A stretch of DNA of 64,000 bases from Akkermansiaceae bacterium (GTDB lineage: Bacteria; Verrucomicrobiota; Verrucomicrobiia; Verrucomicrobiales; Akkermansiaceae): positions 1 to 64,000 of the forward strand of contig JALZUC010000001.1 of NCBI GenBank assembly GCA_023301765.1, written 5' to 3'. Positions within the stretch are counted from its first letter, which is position 1. Every line of letters begins with the position of its first letter. Shown here in pieces: positions 46,568 through 55,914 of this stretch. The position numbers were made by a program, and so were the translations under genes. The notes under the pieces are model-generated. The model saw only the letters and a program-made list of their open reading frames with translations, made no database searches and was not told where the DNA came from.

Positions 46568-47173
46568 CTACTGCGCACCCGCCCGCCACTCTCGCCATTT
46601 CAGAAAAAACAAAAGAAACATACCGCATAATAAAGGCACTACAAGAAGACCATATATGTCCATAAAGCCATTTACCTTAAAAGCCTCTTCAGACGTCACA
46701 ACGGTAATCTCCCGCATTCTTTCCACCACAGCTTCTACCCCAGCAGGCCCTGTCCCCTCACTAATAACCTTTCCCGTAGCAATCTCTACTAATAATAAGT
46801 GAGGTATCCCCTCCGCTAAATACTGATTTAGCTCAGGCATAGATGACCACTCCACAGCAGGCCAAGGCATCTCATAAAGTTTCATGTAGCTTAATGCATC
46901 CTCTTCTGAGCGATCCCCGCTTACGAGAACAATCTCTACAGGCATATTCTCCATTTCACGCATACGATTATATTCAGCCACCAGAGGTGGAGTGGTCTTC
47001 CTACACGGAGGGCACCAAGAGGCAGATTGATATAAAGCCAAATACTTCGTTTCTGACTTCAGAGAGAACGGCACCTTTTCCCCACCCTTGAGACGAAACA
47101 GCTCCACATCAGGAAACACAGCACTCTGGGCTGCACCTGCTATCATAAAAAACATCAATATCCACTTTGCCAT
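46568..47173 (-). CDS. membrane-anchored thioredoxin-fold protein, nucleoredoxin-like
   Basis: The 201-aa protein has a signal peptide (MAKWILMFFMIAGAAQSAVF), a thioredoxin domain with active site SASWCPPCRKTTPPLVAEYNRM (Cys pair near residues 53 and 56), and a C-terminal hydrophobic helix (IYGLLVVPLLCGMFLLFFLKW). The type is nucleoredoxin/tryparedoxin. It is periplasmic and probably a thiol oxidoreductase; its position next to cyoE fits cytochrome-oxidase assembly or redox maturation, though the two genes are 124 bases apart. Confidence 0.82.
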   Translation of the reverse strand: MAKWILMFFMIAGAAQSAVFPDVELFRLKGGEKVPFSLKSETKYLALYQSASWCPPCRKTTPPLVAEYNRMREMENMPVEIVLVSGDRSEEDALSYMKLYEMPWPAVEWSSMPELNQYLAEGIPHLLLVEIATGKVISEGTGPAGVEAVVERMREITVVTSEEAFKVNGFMDIYGLLVVPLLCGMFLLFFLKWREWRAGAQ

Positions 47174-47273
47174 GACTACATAATCAACTAACTCGTTACA
47201 TATTTCAACCCCGCATACACAGCATTAATGACCATTGACTAATTACCGATCACTCATCTATGCTCCGCGCCTC

Positions 47274-48749
47274 ATGAGCGACCAGACAGATACGCCACAA
47301 TCCACCGAAGCAGAGTTAATCGCCATTCGCCGCGACAAACTTACTAAACTCCGTGAACTAGGAATCGACCCCTTTGGTGGTAAATATGAAACCACCACTA
47401 CCCCTGGAGCTCTGAAGGCTAACTTCTCTGATGAACAGAAAGTAACCATTGCTGGCCGGCTCACAGCTATCCGCGATATGGGAAAATCTGTCTTCGCCAC
47501 CCTCGGTGACGTCGAAGGACGCATACAAATTTACCTCAACCAGAAGGGGGTAAGCGAAACAGACTGGGCGGCCTACAAACTCCTAGATCTAGGCGACTGG
47601 ATAGGCGTAGAAGGTGAGACCTTTACCACAGGCAAAGGTGAGCCCTCCGTAAAGGTGGAAAAACTCACCGTGCTAAGTAAATCTCTACGTCCCATGCCAG
47701 ACAAGTGGCACGGCGTAGCTGACCGCGAAATCAAATACCGTAAACGTCACCTCGACCTCATGAGTAATGAAGAAAGTGCTAAGATCTTTCTCACCCGCTC
47801 GCAGATGATCGCAGAAGTCCGTAACTTCCTCCACGAGCGAGGCTACTTAGAAGTAGAAACACCTATGTTACAAAGTGTGGCTGGCGGCGCTGCTGCCCGC
47901 CCATTTGAGACCTACCACAATGCTCTAGGGATGGATCTCACCCTCCGTATTGCCCCTGAGCTATTTCTAAAACGTCTCCTCGTAGGTGGATTCACCAAGG
48001 TATTTGAACTAAACAGGAACTTCCGTAACGAAGGTATCTCACGCCGCCACAATCCAGAATTTACGATGTTGGAAGCTTACCAAGCCTTTGCAGACTTCGA
48101 AACAATGGCAGATATGGTAGAGGAAATGACCTGCCACCTCGCGGAAAAATTCTGTGGTGGCCTAGAAATCAATCACACTGATGAAGAGGGTAATCCACTA
48201 CGCACTATTAACCTCCAACGCCCATGGAAACGTGCAAACTACCATGACCTCATTAAGGAAGTCGCCGGTGATGACTTTTTCGATATCACACCTGAGGCAC
48301 GCCGTGCAAAATGCTCTGAACTAGGTGTCCAGATCTCAGAGGGTATGGAGGACTACGAAGTAGTGCAGCAGGTCTTTGAGAAAAAAGTCGAAGAGCACAC
48401 CTTTGACCCATGTTTTGTAACCCGCGTTGCATCTGAGCTCATCCCTCTAGCCAAGGTAACTCCTGGTGGAAAAACCGTAGAAGTCTACGAGCTTATCATC
48501 AATGGTCAGGAAATCTCACCCGGCTACTCAGAGCTAAATGATCCAGACGTGCAGCGCCAACGACTCGAACATCAAGCAGGTGGTGAAGAAGAACAGGAAA
48601 TCGATCATGACTTTATCGAAACTCTCGAAAACGGCATGCCGCCAGCAGGAGGAATCGGCATTGGTATAGATCGCCTTATCATGATGCTCACGGGAGCACC
48701 TACCATCCGTGATGTAGTGCTCTTTCCACTGCTCAAGAAGAAGGACTAG
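47274..48749 (+). CDS. lysS: lysyl-tRNA synthetase (class II)
   Basis: The 491-aa enzyme charges tRNA-Lys. An OB-fold anticodon domain comes first (VTIAGRLTAIRDMGKSVFATL). The catalytic core has the class II motif 1 region (LTRSQMIAEVRNFLHERGYLEVETPMLQ), motif 2 (FRNEGISRRHNPEFTMLEAY) and motif 3 (PAGGIGIGIDRLIMMLTG). The usual length is about 500 aa. I take ATG 47274 as start; the frame is open to 47235. It is divergent from the thioredoxin-like gene. Confidence 0.96.
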   Translation: MSDQTDTPQSTEAELIAIRRDKLTKLRELGIDPFGGKYETTTTPGALKANFSDEQKVTIAGRLTAIRDMGKSVFATLGDVEGRIQIYLNQKGVSETDWAAYKLLDLGDWIGVEGETFTTGKGEPSVKVEKLTVLSKSLRPMPDKWHGVADREIKYRKRHLDLMSNEESAKIFLTRSQMIAEVRNFLHERGYLEVETPMLQSVAGGAAARPFETYHNALGMDLTLRIAPELFLKRLLVGGFTKVFELNRNFRNEGISRRHNPEFTMLEAYQAFADFETMADMVEEMTCHLAEKFCGGLEINHTDEEGNPLRTINLQRPWKRANYHDLIKEVAGDDFFDITPEARRAKCSELGVQISEGMEDYEVVQQVFEKKVEEHTFDPCFVTRVASELIPLAKVTPGGKTVEVYELIINGQEISPGYSELNDPDVQRQRLEHQAGGEEEQEIDHDFIETLENGMPPAGGIGIGIDRLIMMLTGAPTIRDVVLFPLLKKKD

Positions 48750-48943
48750 TAATTAAAAACTATTCCTGAGTGACTCCCTAGCACTCAAATATACCTCATC
48801 GTTTTTTAGAAAAGCGAGCTAGCTTTTTAAAGCTTAAGTTTGATGCTAAGTGTATGCAAGTGTCCCTCTAAGGCATATCATCATAGATATACCTCAGAGC
48901 GGCTGTAAGTTAACCTTGCTCCCCTGTTACAGCTTTGTAAATT

Positions 48944-50206
48944 TCACTTTGCTTTAGCTAGTTTTTCTATAGCCGTTCTTAGCCATTTAGAGATTTCTAC
49001 TCTATCAGGCATACGCCCTTCCTTCACAGTTTCAGCGAAACGTGTATAGGCAATAACACTTGCTTCAGTATTTCTGTTACTATTTTGGGCAGCCTCTATA
49101 GATCTATTGGCAGTGCTAATCGCACTTTTCTTATCTCCCATATGCCATTGTATGTTACTTAAATTACTGAAGTGGCTAGCCCCTTTTAAAGGAGCCTCAA
49201 CCAAGACGTAATCTGAATATAATCCGATTAAAGCTTTTTTAAATTCTTCAGAATATGGGTGTATATTACCTATAATGTAGCGACCCGTCTTGGATATCAA
49301 ACTATTTTTAGCCTCGCCATCAGGCAGTAATTTAAGAGCCTTAAGAGCCGCAGGCCAGTCCCTACGATTAATCAAAATTTGAAGTTCCAACGTAGGAAGA
49401 TCAGGGTGATCCGGATCAATAGTCTTAAGCTCCTTAGTCATTTTCACCATTTTATCTACATCTCCTTTGTAATCAGCATTCCCGATCGCCATAACAAGCT
49501 CATCTGTTTTAGGTTGGTTATTTTGAGCTGCCGACATGATCCCAGATGCTTTTTGCGCACCAGCATCGCCTGAAAGTAACGATTCAATCAGACTAGTTGT
49601 TAATCGTGAAACCTGTGTAGAGCCTAAAAGAATTCCATTTCTTACAATAAATGCATGAGGAATGGAATCCACACCTGCAGCGTCTAACCAATCCCTTGAA
49701 AAATCTGATTCATTACCTGTAAAGGCAACTGGGTATGCCATTCCATCCCCCTTATTGGTAACGAAACTTTTAGCCTTCTTTTGATCATCCTCCCAAACAC
49801 TCATCCCCAAGACTCTTAGCCCCTGATCATAGTATTTTTTATAAAGCTCGTTTACATGAGGAATTGCGGCGATGCAAGGAGTGCACCATGTAGCCCAGCA
49901 TTCTATAATATAGACTTTCCCTGGCTCGAAGACTTCTGGACTATCCCCCTTAAGCCATACAGCTTTACTTAGAGCTGACAAATTAACCTCAGAGCCTACC
50001 TCAAGCTTCGGCTTTTCTACGGTATTAGTCTCCTGAGCCGTAGCTGACACAGAAGCTGCCATAAAAGCTATAATACTGTTCAGTTTGAGTAGTTGAACAT
50101 GAAACTTTCTCTTTCCTGCTATAAGTTGACTGAAGTACGACTGAAATTTGGGGAGAATAGTAAAACCCCTATTACAGAAAACCCAATAGCTTAATAGTTT
50201 ATTCAT
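48944..50206 (-). CDS. TlpA-type thioredoxin with TPR-like C-terminal domain
   Basis: The 420-aa product has an export signal (about residues 45-60, NSIIAFMAASVSATAQE; the first 40 residues are basic and may not belong). A thioredoxin domain follows with active site WATWCTPCIAAIPHVNELYKKY and the extended TlpA features (VLGMSVWEDDQKKA, VDSIPHAFIV). The C-terminal ~190 residues are helical with TPR-like periodicity and no catalytic motif. The protein is periplasmic and probably reduces or delivers thiols to partners. Confidence 0.78.
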   Translation of the reverse strand: MNKLLSYWVFCNRGFTILPKFQSYFSQLIAGKRKFHVQLLKLNSIIAFMAASVSATAQETNTVEKPKLEVGSEVNLSALSKAVWLKGDSPEVFEPGKVYIIECWATWCTPCIAAIPHVNELYKKYYDQGLRVLGMSVWEDDQKKAKSFVTNKGDGMAYPVAFTGNESDFSRDWLDAAGVDSIPHAFIVRNGILLGSTQVSRLTTSLIESLLSGDAGAQKASGIMSAAQNNQPKTDELVMAIGNADYKGDVDKMVKMTKELKTIDPDHPDLPTLELQILINRRDWPAALKALKLLPDGEAKNSLISKTGRYIIGNIHPYSEEFKKALIGLYSDYVLVEAPLKGASHFSNLSNIQWHMGDKKSAISTANRSIEAAQNSNRNTEASVIAYTRFAETVKEGRMPDRVEISKWLRTAIEKLAKAK

Positions 50207-50655
50207 GAGTCTTCATGTAAATTATTTACAATAAACAAAAAAGCCAAAACATCTAATATTTTCAACGAGTTAGCTTTATATAGTTAGATCCCGTTATAAG
50301 CGATTAGCCTGGAACTTTTATAGAGAATTTATACCCCTGAAAATTTGCCCCCCCCCCATTTCGCCATAACACATAATGCGTCTCACCTAATCAATAGAGA
50401 CTACTGTCCAATCTACCTCGTCAATGCAGCAAATAAAACCATCTGTAAAAACAACCTTACCTACAGACACTTTGAGACGTCTCCCACCATGATATAAAAG
50501 GGCTTTGGCTTACATAAGAGCGACACATATTAGATTTCTCATACTAAATTCTTAAAAGATATTTACTCTAAACTTCATCACAAAGTGCTATATGCTGACC
50601 ACAATATATCGGTCCCACTCGTCGACTCATCGTGAAACTGGTATTACTCAAGTGC
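50207..50655. other. Intergenic segment with a C9 tract and a short protein-like frame
   Basis: No full gene is seen. A C9 run lies at 50349-50357. On the minus strand, stop-to-stop frame 50387-50509 encodes 40 residues (LLYHGGRRLKVSVGKVVF, then …CCIDEVDWTVVSID) that look protein-like but have no start codon. It may be the 3' relic of a lost gene. Confidence 0.3.
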
Positions 50656-51924
50656 CTACCTCTGGCTAGAGCGTGCAGTAAAGACGCGTGCGCCCGGCTT
50701 ATCCTTAATATATGCCCAAGCCCACTGAAGGAGCACAGAGAGCTTATTACGGAAACCAATGAGAAATAGGAGATGAATAACTAACCACGCAATCCATGCC
50801 AGAAGTCCACGCATCTTTATACTACCTAGCTTCACCACTGCAGCGCTCTTGCCAATAATCGCCATCATACCTTTATCCAAGTATATGAACGGCTCTACAA
50901 TATGCTCTCCAGGTGCACTGCTAAGGGTAATAATCCTATCACCAATATAAGATCCCATCTGGCTAGCTGCAGGAGCCAATCCAGGCACTGAAACACCCTT
51001 AGCATCACTATGATTCGTAACATCACCTGCTAGAAATATATGAGCATGATCAGTAATAGAAAGATCCGGTTTCGTCTCTACACGCCCTCCACGATCTGTC
51101 TCCACACCTAGCATTTTAGTCAGTGGACTAGCCGTAACTCCGGCAGCCCAAATAAGAGTCTCAGCCTTAATAGGCTCACGGTTATCAAAGAGTAAAGTAT
51201 GCTTTTCCACACCTGTGACACGATGCCCTAGCACCACCTCCACACCTGATTTTTCTAGACGAGCTTTAGCATACTCAGATTGATCAACGTCAAAGGGCTT
51301 AAGGATACGATCACCACTCTGAACCACCACTACACGTAAGTCATTAATGTTAAGTCTGCGAAAATTTGTCTTTAAAGCACGTCTGGCCAAATCTGAATAA
51401 GCACCAGCCAGTTCAATACCAGTAGGTCCACCACCCACGATACCAATGGTCATAAGCCTCTTCCGCTCTTCTAAATCATCCGTAAGTTCCGCTCGCTCCA
51501 GTGCACCAAAAAAACAACGGCGCACATCTGCCGCATCATCCAGAGACTTCAGCCCTAAAGTATACTTTGCCCAGTCATCATTACCAAAATAAGAAGTTTG
51601 TGCCCCAGCAGCGAGCACCAGATAGTCATAATCATAGCAGCGGCGCTTTGAGCTAGCCTGCTGTATCTCAGGGTTGATTTTCTCAATGGTGTCCATCAAG
51701 ACTGTAACATTAGCTGCATAACACATCAGCTGACGTAGCGATCTAGCAATGTCTGGCGCCGCTAATGCTGCAGTAGCTACCTGATAGAGTAACGGCTGAA
51801 AGAGATGATGGTTCTCTCTATCCACCAAGGTTACATCTAACCCTGGCTTGTTTGCCATCTTTTTGGCACAAGCAAGACCGGCGAAACCACCACCAATAAT
51901 AAGTACACGTTTATTCTCTTCCAC
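50656..51924 (-). CDS. ndh: type II NADH:quinone oxidoreductase
   Basis: The 422-aa flavoprotein passes electrons from NADH to quinone without proton pumping. Two Rossmann sites are present: the FAD site VLIIGGGFAGLACAKKM (residues ~6-22) and the NADH site TIGIVGGGPTGIELAGA (~165). The quinone-site motif AxxQMGSYIG (APAASQMGSYIG) and a late amphipathic membrane helix (LLAWIAWLVIHLLFLIGFRNKL) for membrane docking are also seen. The usual length is 400-430 aa. It follows typA by 50 bases on the same strand. Confidence 0.95.
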   Translation of the reverse strand: MEENKRVLIIGGGFAGLACAKKMANKPGLDVTLVDRENHHLFQPLLYQVATAALAAPDIARSLRQLMCYAANVTVLMDTIEKINPEIQQASSKRRCYDYDYLVLAAGAQTSYFGNDDWAKYTLGLKSLDDAADVRRCFFGALERAELTDDLEERKRLMTIGIVGGGPTGIELAGAYSDLARRALKTNFRRLNINDLRVVVVQSGDRILKPFDVDQSEYAKARLEKSGVEVVLGHRVTGVEKHTLLFDNREPIKAETLIWAAGVTASPLTKMLGVETDRGGRVETKPDLSITDHAHIFLAGDVTNHSDAKGVSVPGLAPAASQMGSYIGDRIITLSSAPGEHIVEPFIYLDKGMMAIIGKSAAVVKLGSIKMRGLLAWIAWLVIHLLFLIGFRNKLSVLLQWAWAYIKDKPGARVFTARSSQR

Positions 51925-51974
51925 AGCGGTAGAATGACCAGTGTCTCAGGTGAGTCAAGCAGGAGACGGTAAGT

Positions 51975-53804
51975 CTACATACCAGCTTCTGCCTTACGTG
52001 CCTTTTCAGCGCGCTTACGCTCGTTTGGATCGAGGATACGTTTACGCAAGCGTAAATGGCTGGGTGTAGCCTCCAGTAGCTCATCAGCCGAGATGTATTC
52101 GATCGCACGCTCAAGTGACATCTTGATTGGAGGAGCAAGTCCCACAGTGATACCCTTAGTAGCTGAGCGGTGATTAGTAAGGCTCTTTGCCTTTACAGGA
52201 TTTACCGGAAGATCATCCTTACGTGGGTTTTCACCAATAATTTGCCCCTCGTAAACCTCATCACCCGGGGCGACAAATAATTTACCACGCTCCTCTAGAG
52301 GTAGTAGTGAGTATGCCATAGCTGTGCCAGTGCTCATACTAACAAGCGTGCCTGTATTACGCGTAACAATCTCACCACAGTGAGGTGCATACTCCTTGAA
52401 CAGGTGAGACATTACACCATGCCCGCTCGTTAAGTTTAGCAGCTCAAACTCAAAACCAATCAGGCCACGTGTAGAAATAGTAGCTTCAATCGTGGCACCA
52501 TGAGTATTACTTCCCATGTCTTCAATACGTGCGCGACGGTTGGCCAGAGACTTCATAACACCCCCAGTATATTCCTCTGGGACTTCTACAAAAACAGACT
52601 CAAACGGTTCTAACACCTCACCACTATCACTCTTTTGAGTAATTACCATTGGGCGAGAAACGAGCACTTCATACCCCTCACGGCGCATTGTCTCTACCAG
52701 AACGGAGATCTGCATGGCACCTCGTGCAGCGACCTCAAAGACTCCAGCTTTGTCAGTGTCTTTCACCTCAATAGAAACATTGGTTTTCACCTCACGTTCC
52801 AGGCGGTCTCTAATGGCACGCGAAGTAACATGTTTACCCTCACGGCCACCGTATGGTCCATCATTAATGGAAAACTGCATCTGCACAGTTGGAGGGTCAA
52901 TAGCTACAAACGGTAATGCCTCTGCCTCAGGGTCAGCAGAAAGCGTCTCACCAATGTCTATGCCCTCAAATCCTGCAACCCCCACAATATTTCCCGCAAC
53001 ACCTTCTGCTGACTCTTGATTAGAGAGTGAGCTGTATTCAAAAACTTTAGTCACCTTACCTCGGGCATTACTACCATCCTTACGGATTAGGTAGATACTA
53101 TCACCCTTTTTCACAGAGCCAGACTGGACCTTACCCAGTGCTACACGACCTACGTAATCATCCCAAGAGATGTTAGAAGCCAGCATCTTAAATGGCGCCT
53201 GCTCATCTGAGTCTGGTGCCTCTACGTGCTCAACGATCGTTTCTAAAAGAGGAACTACATCCTTTTGCTCATCATCTAATGATTTTACAAAAAATCCATT
53301 CTTAGCAGACCCATAAACAAATGGCGCCTCAAACTGATCTTCACTAGCCTCAAGCTCTAGGAAAAGTTCAAGCACACGATCATGCACACCCTCTGGGTCT
53401 GAGTGATCACGGTCGATCTTATTTACCACTACAATGGGAGTCAGCCCCTGCTGAAGAGCCTTACGTAGGACAAAGCGTGTCTGCGCCTGCGGGCCGTCAT
53501 GCGCATCTACAAGTAGAAGCACACCATCCACCATCTTCATTACTCGCTCTACCTCACCACCAAAATCAGCGTGACCTGGGGTATCAACGATATTAATGGT
53601 GTAATCATTCCATTTTACAGAAGTATTTTTTGCCTTGATGGTAATACCCTTTTCACGCTCAAGATCCATCGAGTCCATAGCTCGTTCACCGGCTTGCTGG
53701 TGCTCACCATAGGCTCCGCCAGCTTTAAGTAGCTCGTCAACGAGCGTGGTCTTCCCGTGGTCAACGTGGGCGATAATGGCAATATTACGGATGTTCTTGG
53801 TCAT
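51975..53804 (-). CDS. typA: ribosome-associated GTPase TypA/BipA
   Basis: The 609-aa translational GTPase has G1 [15 protein letters not shown], switch I region with [15 protein letters not shown]3 [15 protein letters not shown]4 NKIDR and G5 GSAKNG, followed by EF-G-like domains and the BipA-specific C-terminal domain ([36 protein letters not shown]). It acts on 50S assembly and adaptation to stress or cold. The gene starts at ATG 53804. Downstream ndh may be in the same transcript. Confidence 0.96.
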   Translation of the reverse strand: MTKNIRNIAIIAHVDHGKTTLVDELLKAGGAYGEHQQAGERAMDSMDLEREKGITIKAKNTSVKWNDYTINIVDTPGHADFGGEVERVMKMVDGVLLLVDAHDGPQAQTRFVLRKALQQGLTPIVVVNKIDRDHSDPEGVHDRVLELFLELEASEDQFEAPFVYGSAKNGFFVKSLDDEQKDVVPLLETIVEHVEAPDSDEQAPFKMLASNISWDDYVGRVALGKVQSGSVKKGDSIYLIRKDGSNARGKVTKVFEYSSLSNQESAEGVAGNIVGVAGFEGIDIGETLSADPEAEALPFVAIDPPTVQMQFSINDGPYGGREGKHVTSRAIRDRLEREVKTNVSIEVKDTDKAGVFEVAARGAMQISVLVETMRREGYEVLVSRPMVITQKSDSGEVLEPFESVFVEVPEEYTGGVMKSLANRRARIEDMGSNTHGATIEATISTRGLIGFEFELLNLTSGHGVMSHLFKEYAPHCGEIVTRNTGTLVSMSTGTAMAYSLLPLEERGKLFVAPGDEVYEGQIIGENPRKDDLPVNPVKAKSLTNHRSATKGITVGLAPPIKMSLERAIEYISADELLEATPSHLRLRKRILDPNERKRAEKARKAEAGM

Positions 53805-54095
53805 GAGTCTCTTAGAGGATAAATGCAGCTACGAAGCTGAGATTAGGGAAAGCGCGCGGAGACTCTTCTATTTTTCATAAATTGCAATCACGAAATATTA
53901 CACACTCCTCTAATAGAGTCACGCTAGGTGATTTTCTTACCAAATTCTTAAATCCTACAGCCGCCTTTAACTTATAAAAAAATCGCGCAGGCCATTCTCA
54001 AACAATTGATTCCTGACAGTAGCTATAGCCATCTTAGAGTGTAGCATTCCATTCACCCCATCAATTGTTCGCATCTAAAATTACTCCTCCTAAAA

Positions 54096-54557
54096 CTATT
54101 TTTCCTTCTTCAATTTGGAAATAAGATTTACCGCTAGATCAATATCACACTCACTCGCCAGAATAAATAATCCATACCCCTCTTCAATACCGCAGTATAT
54201 AACCACAATATCATCCATTTCCATCGTAAGTCTATGCACCCTGCGGCCAGATTTACCTAGCTGCTTACAGTTAGTTAAAAAGGTCCTGCAAGAAGTTCTT
54301 GCAGCCTCTTCACCTAAAAACGTTTCATTATAAATCAACTCACCAACATCATCGCTGATAGCGAAACCCAGCAAACTATCGTTTTCATATAATGGCTGAA
54401 GATGCTTACGTATGGAGCTAAAACTCCCGCTCTCCTCCGGACAAAAACGATCTCCAGATAATAAGGTATCCTTACTAGTTGAAGGCTTCTCATCCATTAC
54501 CTCAACGATTGGGGCATCCATCGGTGTCTCAATTCTTTTAATGATTTTTTTACTCAT
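54096..54557 (-). CDS. roadblock/LC7-like domain protein
   Basis: The 153-aa product has a charged N-terminal tail of about 40 residues and then a roadblock/LC7-like unit: helix SIRKHLQPLYEND, strands LLGFAISDDVGELIYNE, helix ARTSCRTFLTNCKQL, and strands VHRLTMEMDDIVVIYCG and GLFILASECDIDLAVNLISKLKK. MglB-type LC7 proteins regulate small Ras-like GTPases in cell polarity, but no partner GTPase is nearby. It is the last of three minus-strand genes, 11 bases after the 94-aa gene. The fold assignment is by eye. Confidence 0.55.
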   Translation of the reverse strand: MSKKIIKRIETPMDAPIVEVMDEKPSTSKDTLLSGDRFCPEESGSFSSIRKHLQPLYENDSLLGFAISDDVGELIYNETFLGEEAARTSCRTFLTNCKQLGKSGRRVHRLTMEMDDIVVIYCGIEEGYGLFILASECDIDLAVNLISKLKKEK

Positions 54558-54568
54558 TGATACAATGT

Positions 54569-54853
54569 TTAGCCAACTCCTTCATCAAGGGACACCAGAC
54601 AGTCTCGTATACTTTCTTGCTTAGCTTCTAGAATAGCGCAGTCCACATCTATCACCATCTTATCCGGATCTTCGTTGCCTGTGGTCTTTCTCATAACTAC
54701 CACCACCGTATACTCAATCTCCTCACTGACTATTTTCATATTACCATCATTCCCAAACACTTCATTTAGAGGTGAAAATGCCTGTGCAAAATAATTAGCG
54801 TTCTCGGCTACAAAGGCTGAATAAACACCCTTCTCAGATTTTTTACTATTCAT
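54569..54853 (-). CDS. conserved-looking small protein of unknown function (94 aa)
   Basis: The 94-aa product has no signal peptide or membrane segment. Its central strand-like part EIEYTVVVVMRKTTG and terminal helix AILEAKQESIRDCLVSLDE give an alpha/beta pattern that could be a second roadblock-type or an adaptor domain. It stands 19 bases after the metallophosphoesterase stop and 11 before the LC7-like gene, so all three are probably one operon. I do not recognise a family. Confidence 0.5.
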   Translation of the reverse strand: MNSKKSEKGVYSAFVAENANYFAQAFSPLNEVFGNDGNMKIVSEEIEYTVVVVMRKTTGNEDPDKMVIDVDCAILEAKQESIRDCLVSLDEGVG

Positions 54854-54872
54854 TATTCTCGGAGGGAGGGAG

Positions 54873-55622
54873 TTAGGGCTTCATCGCCAGAGAAACTTCA
54901 GCCTCGGGCTTCTGTAACCTCAGTGCATTATGCTCTGGCAGCCCAGCTTTAAGAATTTTCCGGCAGGCTTCTTCTATATCATATTCGACTTTTTGAGGTT
55001 CGATAGACTTTTTACTACTGTCATAAATCACATATTCGGCACGTTTATCATCACTCCGGGGCTGCCCTACTGATCCTACATTCACAAAATACTGATATTC
55101 CCCCTCTAGATTAAATTGACTGTAGTCCCTGAACGTTCGCCTTTCCTCCGTAGAAAAATAAATCTGCTGATGAATATGACCAAAAAAGCACAGGCGCGAT
55201 TTTTGAAAATGGAAATGCAAAATAGCCTCTATCCCATTGACCACATAATGCCAGTTTTCTGGCTCATACATACTCGCATGCACGAGTTCCATATCCCCTA
55301 CACGCCGGTATATTGGTAAATTTCGTAACCATTCGAGTTGCTCAGCACTTAAATGATCACGTGTCCACTCCAGTGAGGCTCGAGCACGAGCGTTCACCCC
55401 CTCTGGCATAACATCTCCAGATGCATAAGCATCATGATTCCCCTTAACCACCGCGCAGTTAAGATCACGGATTATATTCAGACACTCGGAAGGGTTTGCA
55501 TTATAGCCCACTATGTCTCCAAGACATATAAACCTCTTTACACCTTTTGAGTAGGCATCCTCCAGCACGCTCGTAAGAGCTTCTAGGTTCGAATGAATGT
55601 CTGAGATGATTCCGTATTTCAT
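54873..55622 (-). CDS. calcineurin-like metallophosphoesterase (YfcE/DUF2437-like)
   Basis: From ATG 55622 the 249-aa protein shows the full two-metal site: SDIHSN (D-x-H), CLGDIVGYNANP (GD-x-x-GY), VKGNHDAY (GNHD/E), and later H in LVHASMYEPENWHY and FFGHIHQQIYF (GH-x-H). A helical domain lies between. It is the single-domain protein-phosphatase/PDE-like type with unknown substrate; cyclic or dinucleotide phosphodiesters are common in the family. The frame to 55658 adds 12 residues without homology. It leads the operon with the 94-aa and LC7-like genes. Confidence 0.85.
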   Translation of the reverse strand: MKYGIISDIHSNLEALTSVLEDAYSKGVKRFICLGDIVGYNANPSECLNIIRDLNCAVVKGNHDAYASGDVMPEGVNARARASLEWTRDHLSAEQLEWLRNLPIYRRVGDMELVHASMYEPENWHYVVNGIEAILHFHFQKSRLCFFGHIHQQIYFSTEERRTFRDYSQFNLEGEYQYFVNVGSVGQPRSDDKRAEYVIYDSSKKSIEPQKVEYDIEEACRKILKAGLPEHNALRLQKPEAEVSLAMKP

Positions 55623-55914
55623 AATGACTACCTGGCAGATATGTTCATTTGCTGACAAATAATTGTCTAACAGGTAAATATACTAAATAAAAAATATCCA
55701 CCTGTAAACAACCTAAGCTCAACATTGTTTAAATTAATAATAAATCTCAAAATACTTATATAGAATAATGCCAAAACCTCTATAAATACGTAAAAACACT
55801 GATTTACCCCCGCCACCACCATCTGTGAGTTAAATCATCTCTCCCCACGGTGAATCCTCAGTAGAACAGAGATAAGCCTTGCTTACCATGCTTGTATTCA
55901 GAATGCTTTGCAGA

